A DNA stretch of 33,368 nucleotides from an uncultured Chlamydiae bacterium. Its GTDB lineage: Bacteria > Chlamydiota > Chlamydiia > Chlamydiales > SM23-39. Location of the stretch: positions 1-33,368 of the forward strand of contig CALBPE010000027.1 in the NCBI GenBank assembly GCA_937899275.1, in the 5' to 3' direction. Of this stretch, positions 6,841 to 15,161 are shown one piece after another (position 1 is the stretch's first letter; the number at the start of each line of letters is the position of its first letter). The position numbers and the translations under genes were made by a program. Under the pieces are notes generated by a model. The model was not told where the DNA came from. It searched no databases and worked only from the letters and a program-made list of their open reading frames with translations.

Positions 6841-7713
6841 CTAAACATGGTTACGCTTTGCATTATCTGCAAATGCCTTTTCACGGTTCGTGACAGGTAC
6901 ATAAGAATAAAAAATAAAACAGATATCGGATTTTGGTAGCCTTTTGCCGGACCTGCCGGACCTGTCGGACATGCAGGGCCTTAAGAAGTTTGCCCACTCG
7001 TCGGTAGAGCAGTCTATTCCTGCATCTTCAACAAAGGTTCGTCCGATGGTGTGCAATGGATCCAAGGTTATTCTAACGAGAACCTGCCTGTCCTCAACAA
7101 AACCAGACGTCTTAGTATAAGCAGCTGTGATTTCTCCTGCCAGTTGTTTCAGCTCTTGCGGATCGAGATCTTCTAAACTTTTACCTTGAGGTAAAGAGAG
7201 CTTGTTAGCGATAGGTTCAAATTCCTTAATAGAGGTCTGTTGGAATTTTTTTATATCTACTTTTAGGGCGATTGCAAAGATCTGATCCCACTTTCCTTTA
7301 TTCTGACCCAGCTGTTTTGTATTTAGTATACGGATCCCGAGTTTGACAAGTTCCGGATAATTGATATCTGCCGTAACATTGTTATCTGCCATCTTACTTT
7401 CGATTGGCTTGCTTGTTTTTTCCTCGGGTATTATGTTTTGGACTGTAATTGTGTTATCTACAGCGATCTGAACCCGGGTTATAAAATTACTATTTTGGTT
7501 ACTAGTTGGTTTTGTATAGATTCGTGAGAGTTCTGGGTCTAGTTTATAATGTATTTCTAACCTCCCAATGCCCTGTGCTTTTTTTAAAAAGTCTTCTACT
7601 CTCAAGGCAAGTAATCGTTCACTAATACGTCTATTGCGGGCGGCTTGATCGCCATCGCTAGATTTGGTTTGGTTTATTTCTAAAAAATGCTGTACAACAG
7701 AATGAATAGTCAT
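6841..7713 (-). CDS. Unknown effector-like protein, paralogue of the gene at 4708-5556
   Basis: A 290-residue protein of unknown function, related to the 282-residue protein at 4708-5556 through the central NFITRVQIAVDNTITVQNI and LKQLAGEITAAYTKT regions. The C-terminal quarter differs and includes a short Arg/Ser/Gly run (SDRSGRSGKR). No signal peptide or membrane segment is visible. Its leader is nearly identical to that of the other copy over about 45 bp, including CGAGGAAATCCTATG, so the two genes arose by duplication with upstream DNA included. It is divergent from the plus-strand SDR-like pseudogene at 7972, repeating the layout of the first unit. Confidence 0.7.
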   Translation of the reverse strand: MTIHSVVQHFLEINQTKSSDGDQAARNRRISERLLALRVEDFLKKAQGIGRLEIHYKLDPELSRIYTKPTSNQNSNFITRVQIAVDNTITVQNIIPEEKTSKPIESKMADNNVTADINYPELVKLGIRILNTKQLGQNKGKWDQIFAIALKVDIKKFQQTSIKEFEPIANKLSLPQGKSLEDLDPQELKQLAGEITAAYTKTSGFVEDRQVLVRITLDPLHTIGRTFVEDAGIDCSTDEWANFLRPCMSDRSGRSGKRLPKSDICFIFYSYVPVTNREKAFADNAKRNHV

Positions 7714-7971
7714 AGGATTTCCTCGTGTTTAAGTTGTCGGTATTAAAAAAGTGTAGTTACTGGTAGAGAGATAACGATATAAAAGATTTAGTAGGTACGT
7801 GCTTTAGTAAAAGTATTATTTTGTATAGGAATATTTCTAAGATTTTAACAAATAATAGGGCGTTATTATGCAATAAAATAGGAATAAAAATATAGGAAAT
7901 TACTTACTTTCTTTAAAAAAAACCGTGAAATCGTATACCGCGCTTAAGGAATAGATGTGTGAGAGGTGTAG

Positions 7972-8512
7972 ATGATTTCAAAGAAGATTTTAGTTGTTGA
8001 GGGAAGTCAAAGGCTCTCTATCTGCCTGATAAAAGCGCTTCTACAAGAAGGGCGCCGAGTAACGTATCTTTTTTTAGACCGTCCTTCTTGGTTAGAAGAG
8101 TGGGAATCTTCAGAAGTCCGTTTGCATGGACTAAAGCATGATCTTTGCGGCAGCTTGTTTATACGATCTTTCTTGTACGAAACAAGAGTTGGAAGAAAGC
8201 TCTATCAAGCGGGCTATTTTTGGAGCGTTTCATCTGCTTGCTTTAGTGAAAAGGGCAAAAGCGCGGCTTTTGCAACTGATTCCTTCTTTGTATGAAGAAG
8301 GCTCTAATGCTCCGATTTATGCACTTTTAGAGATGTTGAGTCAGGAACATAGTAAAACCCAGCTTCCGATAAAACTTGTCAGATTTTCTAAAGAGTTCGA
8401 CCCTGCATCTGATTTAGAAAATAGCGTTTTTTCGTTGCTCAATATCATGAAAGATCCTGCAAAAGTGGGAACGATTCCTCTGACTTCAGATCAAGAAGCT
8501 CTTCTTTTGTAA
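7972..8512 (+). pseudogene. Degenerate UDP-glucuronate decarboxylase-like protein, copy B (frameshifted)
   Basis: Nearly identical in DNA to copy A at 5811-6368, including about 100 bp upstream. At 8160/8161, 17 bp present in copy A (6000-6016) are missing, which shifts the frame: the first reading ends at 8295 and the homologous C-terminal half continues in another frame from about 8161 to 8512. Its -10-like box is TATACC (7934-7939) instead of TATACT in copy A. The C-terminal part could be translated alone from an ATG at 8138, but a full product is not possible. It converges on the PBP2 gene, with 7 bp between the stops. Confidence 0.85.
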
Positions 8513-8519
8513 ATAGGTT

Positions 8520-11500
8520 TTACATTTTTTTTTCTTGTTGGAGTTGTCGGTACCTGTCGATCATTTTGATCGCTAGGGGGGCAGCTTCTTTTCCCGCATC
8601 GCCAAAGCGCAGATATACGATCACGACAAGCTCTGGTTTTTCCCATTTTTTTTCCGTCTCTTCAAAACTGATACAGCCGAACCAAATATCGCGGTAGATT
8701 TCTGCTTTAGCTGAAGGGTTTGCATAGAGCTTTCGTGTGATCTGCGCGGTAGAGGTTTTTCCTACGATGTGGGAAGAGAGTTTTTTGTAGGTGTTTCTAA
8801 GCGTTTTATCCCGGCGGCATGCTTTAACTGCAGATAGCCTAGCTGTTCCTTTTTCTCCCGTTAACACTTTTTCAAGACCGGTAAATAACCGCTTTTGCAG
8901 CCTATCGGGTAAATAGAGCTCGTGGCGAAGGCGTTTTTTTATTTTTTGTGAGCCCACTTGCTGCACAATATGAGGCTCTAAAAGCTCTTTTGTGGCAAAG
9001 GCTCCCATCATACAGGCAATTTGTATTGGAGTTACAGCTAAGGTATGTTGTCCTATCGAGCAGGAATAAAGCCCTGTTACGTTGCGGTCTAAGTCGGTTG
9101 GAAGAGAGCCAGCGATTTCTCCAGGTACATCTAGCCCTGTTTTTTCTCCTAAACCGAAGGTTTTCATAGCGTACAGAAGGTCGCGGGGGTGATCCAAGTA
9201 GTTTTTTGATAAAAGAGAAAAATAGGGATTACTCGACCTTTCCAAAGCAGCGATAAGATCGACTTTGCCTAAATACCTAGAGTAGGACTTAGGAAGCCTT
9301 CCTCCTTGGTAATACCTTGGGTAGGGTTTTCCTTTCAGGTCATAGCCCACAATCATCGATCCTTTTTGATCAAAAGTGATCTTATCGATCATGGTAAATA
9401 AATCGAGAGAGCCCTCGGGGTTTTCTTGGATTTTTTTGCAAAGAGCGCTGTAAGAGACGATCGTTTTAAAAATTGAGCCTAGCGTTGTGTTTTCTTTATA
9501 GGCATACGATTTTCCAAAACCAAATCCGGTAAAAGGATAAAAAGACGCAGCTAGATCTTGTTCTAATCGGGGCTTTTTTCTCCTTTTATTGCTATGGTAT
9601 AGCGGCCTTTTTAGCTGATGGAATAGCCGAAATGTTTTTAAAAAAGGGATTTTTAAATCCTCTCGAATAGAAAAAAGAGCCTTTGTTAAAAAAGAGTGTT
9701 CTTTTTTGTGAGCTTGGATAGAAAAAAGGCAAGGAGGAGAAGTCTCGGTTTTGTCTTGATCGTTTTTTTCTAAAAACTGCTGTAAAACCCGCCACCTATT
9801 TTCTTTCCAGAAAAGGGCAAATTGGCGGCTTTCTTCTTGTTTCAAAAGAGATGTATAGGGTTTTGCTGCCTTTTTTTTTGCTTTTTCTTCTAGTCGTTTT
9901 TTTCGTAAAAAGGCTTTTTCCTCCCGCTTTCTCCAAGGTACAAAAGAGGTTTGATGAAACGTTTTTTTCATTTCTTTTTTGATTAGAGGTTGGAGGGAAG
10001 AAAGCTCTTGCATGCAAGAGAAATAGGTGGATAGCTCCATATCCTTGACATAGGATAATAGCTCTGTGGAAAAAAGAGAGCTACAGACGGCAAGCCTTGC
10101 GATATCGACTAAAAAGACCTGGTCTTGTACATCGTTTATACCGTGAAAAAATGTCCATTTCTTTCGGAAGCTCTCCGCTTTTTGCCGCATAGAGCGCGCT
10201 TTTTCCTCAGGTAGATGGGAAAATAGAGGGAAAGGGAGGCTCTTTTTTTTACAAAAAATCGCGTTAAAAAGCTCTTCGACCGTGTCAATAGATGCGTGGT
10301 ATAACAGCTTTTCCACTTCTTCTTGTAGCGAAACGGCGTCGAGAACGGTGCGGATCGAGCGCGCTTTTTCTAACATACAAGTATCGAGTGTTAAGGAAAG
10401 AAAAGCGTCCCAGGAAAAAGTCATGTGTTCTTCGTAAAAGCCCCTTTTTTGATCAAATCTTTCTCTAGAAAGCGGCTTTTTTCCCTCCCAGATATGGGCA
10501 ATATGTCTTGTTGTTTCTAGCCAAGTATCGAGATTGTCTTTTTTTGTGCTTTGGACTTTGATATCGCCTGATTTAATATAATCGTTTGGATCAAACCGGG
10601 GGTGAGATGCAAGCGCTAAAACTGCGCCCGATGTGGGATCTAGTACCACAATAGCCCCCCCTTTAATCCAAGGCTCTTTTTGGATCCGTTTTTTGTCTGT
10701 GATCACGTAACTTCTGCCATCTCTTGTAGCTTCATCTTCAGCTAGGAGCTCTTCTGCGTATTTTTGTAAGGGGAGGGATAAATGGAGCTGGATTTTTTTA
10801 CCAGGTTGAGCCGGCTCAAAGTCCATTTCTTGGAGAAAGTTGCCCTTTACACCTACTTCGAATTGTTTTTTTCCGGTAAGGCCCCGAAGCTGGGGCTCAA
10901 AGCGCTGTTCTAGACCCATTTTGCCTACAGAGTCATGAATACTATAGCGCCTTTTGTCTAGAAGCGTTTTTTGCGCGTATACCTTCTCTATAGTAGGTGC
11001 GTAAGGAGGGAAATACACTAACGCTCCTTCTTCATAATCTCTAATAGTGCAGCGGAGCTCTTCTTGCTTTTGCCTGAATTGCAGGTACTCTTTTCTCTGG
11101 ATTGCGCCCATATGCCCTAAAATATCGCAAGCGACTTTACCATGAGGATAAAAGCGCTCAGAGCCGATTTCCGTTACAAGGCCAGGAAAATCCCTTTCTA
11201 AGATTTTGAGGCGGTAGTACTCTTTTTCCGTAAGATTTTTTTTAATGAGGTGGGGTGCATTCGGACATGCTGCCGCTTTTGCGTGAATTGTATCCTCAAT
11301 TTCTAAAGGATCCATAGCAAGCTCTTTTCCAAGAACATTTGCAAGGGTCTGAATATAATTTTTACGAAAAAATTCTTTGGTTTTTGTTCCATCTGCATTT
11401 TTTTTATAACGCACCCGGGGAAGGCCTAAAATATCTCCGTAGTAAATAGCTGCGTGGTAGACAATACGGTTGATCGCAAGAGGAGCGCCATTTCGATCGT

Positions 11501-11675
11501 GAATCTCTCCTCGTTCTGGTTTTTCAATTTGCGTGCGTCTTTTGGGCCTATCTGCTTTTTTTTGGTAAAGATCTTTTTCAACAACGCTCAATTGCCATGT
11601 TCTGAGCGCAAGAAGAAGAAAAATTCCCAAAGTCGCTTGCGTTACCTGACGTACTTTACGCCGCATACCTGCCAT
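8520..11675 (-). CDS. pbp2: Penicillin-binding protein 2 (class B, transpeptidase), large chlamydial form
   Basis: A 1051-residue class B PBP that crosslinks peptidoglycan peptides in the periplasm. There is one N-terminal membrane segment (residues 12-25, ATLGIFLLLAL), then the dimerisation region (ERGEIHDRNGAPLAINR at about 54). The transpeptidase domain begins at about 340 with GAIVVLDPTSGAVLALASHPRFDPNDY. Active-site motifs are S734xxK (SIFK), SSN at 814-816, and KTST at 973-976 where KTGT is usual. Between about 385 and 690 is a Lys-rich insert of around 300 residues that typical PBP2 proteins (about 630 residues) lack; an oversized PBP2 is known in Chlamydia. It is encoded next to the tRNA-Gly-rpsB cluster, divergently. 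Confidence 0.93.
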   Translation of the reverse strand: MAGMRRKVRQVTQATLGIFLLLALRTWQLSVVEKDLYQKKADRPKRRTQIEKPERGEIHDRNGAPLAINRIVYHAAIYYGDILGLPRVRYKKNADGTKTKEFFRKNYIQTLANVLGKELAMDPLEIEDTIHAKAAACPNAPHLIKKNLTEKEYYRLKILERDFPGLVTEIGSERFYPHGKVACDILGHMGAIQRKEYLQFRQKQEELRCTIRDYEEGALVYFPPYAPTIEKVYAQKTLLDKRRYSIHDSVGKMGLEQRFEPQLRGLTGKKQFEVGVKGNFLQEMDFEPAQPGKKIQLHLSLPLQKYAEELLAEDEATRDGRSYVITDKKRIQKEPWIKGGAIVVLDPTSGAVLALASHPRFDPNDYIKSGDIKVQSTKKDNLDTWLETTRHIAHIWEGKKPLSRERFDQKRGFYEEHMTFSWDAFLSLTLDTCMLEKARSIRTVLDAVSLQEEVEKLLYHASIDTVEELFNAIFCKKKSLPFPLFSHLPEEKARSMRQKAESFRKKWTFFHGINDVQDQVFLVDIARLAVCSSLFSTELLSYVKDMELSTYFSCMQELSSLQPLIKKEMKKTFHQTSFVPWRKREEKAFLRKKRLEEKAKKKAAKPYTSLLKQEESRQFALFWKENRWRVLQQFLEKNDQDKTETSPPCLFSIQAHKKEHSFLTKALFSIREDLKIPFLKTFRLFHQLKRPLYHSNKRRKKPRLEQDLAASFYPFTGFGFGKSYAYKENTTLGSIFKTIVSYSALCKKIQENPEGSLDLFTMIDKITFDQKGSMIVGYDLKGKPYPRYYQGGRLPKSYSRYLGKVDLIAALERSSNPYFSLLSKNYLDHPRDLLYAMKTFGLGEKTGLDVPGEIAGSLPTDLDRNVTGLYSCSIGQHTLAVTPIQIACMMGAFATKELLEPHIVQQVGSQKIKKRLRHELYLPDRLQKRLFTGLEKVLTGEKGTARLSAVKACRRDKTLRNTYKKLSSHIVGKTSTAQITRKLYANPSAKAEIYRDIWFGCISFEETEKKWEKPELVVIVYLRFGDAGKEAAPLAIKMIDRYRQLQQEKKM

Positions 11676-11759
11676 AAATTTCCCTGAAATTTTTTCTTGT
11701 ATTTTGTAAACTTTCCTCTTAACTCAGATGTATACTAGCGAATATGCATATTTTACTTG

Positions 11760-11777
11760 GAAAAAATCGATTTTTTC
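11760..11777. repeat. Perfect 18-bp palindrome between pbp2 and tRNA-Gly
   Basis: GAAAAAATCGATTTTTTC is its own reverse complement. It sits in the 151-bp divergent gap between pbp2 and the tRNA-Gly gene, where both promoters should lie. It could be a protein-binding site or a weak bidirectional terminator; no function is shown. Confidence 0.6.
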
Positions 11778-11826
11778 AGGAAAATAAGTATTCCAATTTT
11801 GTATGATGATGATTTTTTAACACGAT

Positions 11827-11897
11827 GCGCCTGTAGTTCAATGGTAGAACAGTAGCCTTCCAAGCTACGAGTGTCAGTTCGATTCTGATCAGGCGCT
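11827..11897 (+). tRNA. tRNA-Gly (UCC)
   Basis: A 71-nt cloverleaf. The acceptor stem is GCGCCTG paired with CAGGCGC plus discriminator T; the T-arm contains GTTCGATTC; the anticodon stem GTAGC/GCTAC encloses loop CTTCCAA, giving anticodon TCC. The 3' CCA is not encoded. It lies 25 bp before rpsB and may be cotranscribed with it. Confidence 0.95.
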
Positions 11898-11922
11898 AAT
11901 TTGATAGCCTAAAGGAGAAACC

Positions 11923-12735
11923 TTGCCTTCACAACATAAGCAAACAAAGCAAAAAGATAGTGTAACTATCCAGCAATTACTTGAATCAGGAGCCCATTTC
12001 GGTCACCAGAAAAGACGTTGGAATCCGAAAATGCGCCGCTTCATCTTAGAAGAGAGAAATGGTATTTATATCATTGACCTTGCCAAGACGATCCAGCAGA
12101 TTCGGCAAGCGAATCAAGTTGTAATCGATACCGTTGCAAAGCATAAATCGATTTTATTTGTCGGAACAAAAAAGCAAGCTAAAGCTGTACTTCGCCAGTG
12201 CGCAGAAGAAGCAGGCGAGCATTACGTCGCTGAAAGATGGCAAGGTGGCATGCTGACCAACCTTTCCACTATCCGAAATTCTGTAAAAAAACTGGAAAAA
12301 ATTGAAAAAAGAATTGCATCAGGCTCTGAAGGTTTGAAGAAAAAAGAAGTGGTCTTAATGCAAAAAGAGCAGATAAAACTCGATCGCAACTTATCTGGTA
12401 TTCGTTCAATGAGAAAATTACCAGGGCTTGTGATCGTGGTAGATCCGAACAAAGAACATATTGCTGTAGCAGAAGCAAAAAAATTAGGGATCCCTGTAAT
12501 GGCTCTTGTAGATACCAACTGTGATCCAGACGACATAGATTATGTCATCGCCTGCAACGACGACGCGTTGAAAAGTATCCGTCTTATTCTGCGATCTCTT
12601 ACGCAAGCGATTCGATCTAAAAAAGCTGAAATGCAAATTGACATCATTAAAAAGCCTGCAGCTGGACCAAAGGATCTCGATGAAAGCGCGCCTTCTGCTG
12701 TAGACGATCAGAATAAGGAAGAAACCAATGAGTAA
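11923..12735 (+). CDS. rpsB: 30S ribosomal protein S2
   Basis: A 270-residue S2 protein, which docks on the 30S head-body junction and helps recruit S1. Family motifs are visible: LLESGAHFGHQKRRWNPKM near the start, IYIIDLAKT, LFVGTKKQA, ERWQGGMLTN, then PGLVIVVDPNKEHIAVAEAKKLGIPVMALVDTN. The start is TTG at 11923, preceded by AAAGGAG with 5 nt spacing; no better ATG exists upstream. The tail (from about 245) is acidic and longer than in E. coli. It overlaps tsf by 8 bp and begins the rpsB-tsf-pyrH-frr cluster. Confidence 0.97.
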   Translation: MPSQHKQTKQKDSVTIQQLLESGAHFGHQKRRWNPKMRRFILEERNGIYIIDLAKTIQQIRQANQVVIDTVAKHKSILFVGTKKQAKAVLRQCAEEAGEHYVAERWQGGMLTNLSTIRNSVKKLEKIEKRIASGSEGLKKKEVVLMQKEQIKLDRNLSGIRSMRKLPGLVIVVDPNKEHIAVAEAKKLGIPVMALVDTNCDPDDIDYVIACNDDALKSIRLILRSLTQAIRSKKAEMQIDIIKKPAAGPKDLDESAPSAVDDQNKEETNE

Positions 12736-13576
12736 TATCAGCGCCGATCTAATCAAACAACTGCGCTCCATTACTGGAGTAGGTATGAGTAAATGTAAAG
12801 AAGCGTTATCCGCCTCTTCTGGCAATCTTGAAGAAGCGGTCCATTACCTTCGTAAAAAAGGGATGGCGTCAGCTGCAAAAAAAGAAGGCAGAGAAACAAA
12901 AGAAGGCGTTGTCGTATCTGCAGAAACAGATACCCATGTAGCTCTTCTTGAGGTCAATGCAGAAACCGATTTTGTGGTAAAAAATGAGCGATTCCAAGCT
13001 TTTGCAAAAGACCTGGTAGAGCAGATTGCTACTAGTAAGCCCTCTTCTATCGACGCGTTTTTACAAGAAACGTATGCTAAAGATACGAGCTTAACAATCG
13101 ATGCCTATAGAAATCTTGTGATCCAATCTTTAGGGGAAAATATCCAACTAAAAAGACTAGAGCTGATCGAAAAGAAAAAAGATCTATCGATAGGGATCTA
13201 TTCTCATATGGGCGGTAAAATTCTGGCTGCGGTAGCTATTCAAGGAAGCGCATCGCAACAAGATCTTGCTAAACAAGTCGCCATGCACGTGGCTGCATAT
13301 AGCCCCGATTTTCTACAACCTTCTGATGTGCCAGAGTCCATTCAGGAAAAAGAAAAAGAAATTGCCCGCGCTCAGATGCAGGGAAAACCCGATCATATCA
13401 TCGATAAAATTCTTACAGGTAAGATGAAAGCATTTTACGATGAAAACTGCTTGGTTTCCCAGCCTTTTGTGAAAGACTCTTCCAAAAGCGTACAAGAATT
13501 TGTTGCCGCTGAAGGCAAAAAAGAAGGACAAACCCTGCAGGTATCTTCCTTTTGGTGCTGGAAAATCGGCAGCTAA
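12728..13576 (+). CDS. tsf: Translation elongation factor Ts
   Basis: A 282-residue guanine nucleotide exchange factor for EF-Tu. It shows the N-terminal UBA-like domain (IKQLRSITGVGMSKCKEAL), the core segment ALLEVNAETDFVVKNERF, and HVAAYSPDFL in the dimerisation domain, followed by QPFVKDSSKSVQEFV. Its ATG overlaps the end of rpsB and pyrH starts 2 bp after its stop, so expression is translationally linked. Nothing is odd in length. Confidence 0.97.
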   Translation: MSNISADLIKQLRSITGVGMSKCKEALSASSGNLEEAVHYLRKKGMASAAKKEGRETKEGVVVSAETDTHVALLEVNAETDFVVKNERFQAFAKDLVEQIATSKPSSIDAFLQETYAKDTSLTIDAYRNLVIQSLGENIQLKRLELIEKKKDLSIGIYSHMGGKILAAVAIQGSASQQDLAKQVAMHVAAYSPDFLQPSDVPESIQEKEKEIARAQMQGKPDHIIDKILTGKMKAFYDENCLVSQPFVKDSSKSVQEFVAAEGKKEGQTLQVSSFWCWKIGS

Positions 13577-13578
13577 GT

Positions 13579-14289
13579 ATGGCCTCTTACAAAAGAGTTC
13601 TTTGTAAGCTGTCAGGAGAGTCTTTATCTAGCTCCTCTGGATTTGGGTATGACCCTTCTTCTATTTCTTCGATAGCAAAAACCCTATCTGCTGCTGTAGA
13701 TAGGGGAGTAGAGCTAGCTGTCGTAATAGGGGCAGGTAATCTTTTTCGAGGACAAAAAGCAGATCTCCCCTATAAACGCACTTCTTTAGATCAAGTAGGT
13801 ATGTTAGCTACCTTGATGAACGGAAAAATTTTAAAAGAAGCGCTTTTTTCCTGCGGCAAAAACGCCTCTATTTTTAATGCATTTACCTGCGGCTCTTTTG
13901 CAAATATTTACACAGAAGATGCCGTCGAAAAGGCTTTTACCCAAGGTCATATTGCTATTTTTACGGGAGGCACTTCCCACCCTTTTTTGACAACAGATAC
14001 AGCAGCTGCTTTAAGAGCTGCAGAAATCAGAGCAGATGCGCTCATTAAACTCAGTACCGTCAGCTGCATTTATGATAAAGATCCCCACCTTTATCCCGAT
14101 GCAAAACAACAACAAAAACTTACCTATAGAGAAGTAATCGAAAAAAAACTCGCTGTGATGGATCTAGAAGCGATTGTTTTGTGTGAAAAAGAAAATATCC
14201 CTATCATAGTCACAAACTTTTCTGATGAAATGCAGTTTTTAAAAGCTGTATCAAATGAAACTGTAGGAACTTTAGTCACCTCGGAGTAA
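13579..14289 (+). CDS. pyrH: UMP kinase
   Basis: A 236-residue amino-acid-kinase-fold enzyme that phosphorylates UMP to UDP. Motifs: YKRVLCKLSGESL at the start, AVVIGAGNLFRG, LDQVGMLATLMNGK, FTGGTSHPFLTTDTAAALRAAEI and YDKDPHLYPDA. The ATG at 13579, two bases after the tsf stop, gives the expected N-terminus (MASYKRVLCKLSGES); an in-frame upstream start at 13552 would lie within tsf and is rejected. Confidence 0.96.
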   Translation: MASYKRVLCKLSGESLSSSSGFGYDPSSISSIAKTLSAAVDRGVELAVVIGAGNLFRGQKADLPYKRTSLDQVGMLATLMNGKILKEALFSCGKNASIFNAFTCGSFANIYTEDAVEKAFTQGHIAIFTGGTSHPFLTTDTAAALRAAEIRADALIKLSTVSCIYDKDPHLYPDAKQQQKLTYREVIEKKLAVMDLEAIVLCEKENIPIIVTNFSDEMQFLKAVSNETVGTLVTSE

Positions 14290-14293
14290 TGCT

Positions 14294-14845
14294 ATGGATA
14301 TAGAAACACAAACAAAAAAGTCGATGCAAGATGCGATTCGCTATTTAAAAGATGAACTCAAAAACCTCCGCACTTCAAGAGCTAATCCATCTTTACTAGA
14401 CAGCCTACAAGTAGAGGTATACGGCGCTTTAATGCGTTTAAAAGATGTGGCTAACGTCACCGTTCCTGAACCAAGGCAGCTACTGATCACCCCTTTCGAT
14501 CAAAACAACGCATCTGCTATTGCAAAAGCAATCGAGCAAGCAAATATGGGCATTATGCCCATTGTTGATGCCAATGCAGTACGGCTCAATATCCCACCTA
14601 TGGATGAATCTACTCGAAAAGAGATTGTGAAGCAGTGCAAAAGAAAAGCGGAAGATGCCAAAGTATCCATTCGCCAGATCCGAAGGGAAAGCAACGATAA
14701 AGCGCGCAAAGCAAAAGATAACGGCGATATCCCAGAAGATCTGTTAAAAAAGAAAGAAAAATCGATTCAAGAACTAACCGATACCTTTTGTAAGGAAATA
14801 GATCAGCTAGCTTCTCAAAAAGAAAAAGAGATCTTAGAGATTTGA
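14294..14845 (+). CDS. frr: Ribosome recycling factor
   Basis: A 183-residue protein that splits post-termination ribosomes together with EF-G. Typical sequence: LKDELKNLRTSRANPSLLDSL near residue 20, VEVYGALMRLKDVANVTVPEPRQLLITPFDQ, and the C-terminal three-helix part with VSIRQIRRESNDKARK. It is the last gene of the rpsB-tsf-pyrH-frr cluster, 4 bp after pyrH, and is followed by two tRNA genes on the same strand. Confidence 0.97.
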   Translation: MDIETQTKKSMQDAIRYLKDELKNLRTSRANPSLLDSLQVEVYGALMRLKDVANVTVPEPRQLLITPFDQNNASAIAKAIEQANMGIMPIVDANAVRLNIPPMDESTRKEIVKQCKRKAEDAKVSIRQIRRESNDKARKAKDNGDIPEDLLKKKEKSIQELTDTFCKEIDQLASQKEKEILEI

Positions 14846-14894
14846 TCTTGTGTCAAAATAGCATCCAAGCTTAAAATGTAAGGAGTTAGTCGAT

Positions 14895-14969
<75 letters not shown>

Positions 14970-14974
14970 CATTT

Positions 14975-15047
14975 GAGACTTTAGCTCAGTTGGTAGAGCA
15001 TCTCCCTTTTAAGGAGAGGGTCGTTGGTTCGAGCCCAACAAGTCTCA
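14975..15047 (+). tRNA. tRNA-Lys (UUU)
   Basis: Acceptor GAGACTT pairs with AAGTCTC, discriminator A. Anticodon stem TCTCC/GGAGA encloses loop CTTTTAA, giving anticodon TTT. T-arm TTGGTTCGAGCCCAA. It lies 5 bp after tRNA-Glu, so both probably come from one transcript. CCA is not encoded. Confidence 0.95.
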
Positions 15048-15102
15048 TCCTTTTTTTCTAGTTAAAAAATCTTTTCTAAAACATCTATAAAAACTGCTCT
15101 TC

Positions 15103-15131
15103 TTGATCTGTTAAGATACATATCCTAAGAT
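15103..15131 (+). promoter_or_regulatory. Sigma-70-type promoter for the exported APH-like gene
   Basis: TTGATC (15103-15108) and TAAGAT (15126-15131) are separated by 17 bp, about 30 bp before the ATG at 15162. This is a good match to the housekeeping consensus by eye. Confidence 0.5.
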
Positions 15132-15161
15132 TAAACCTCTCACTGCAATTTGAGGTGTTAT

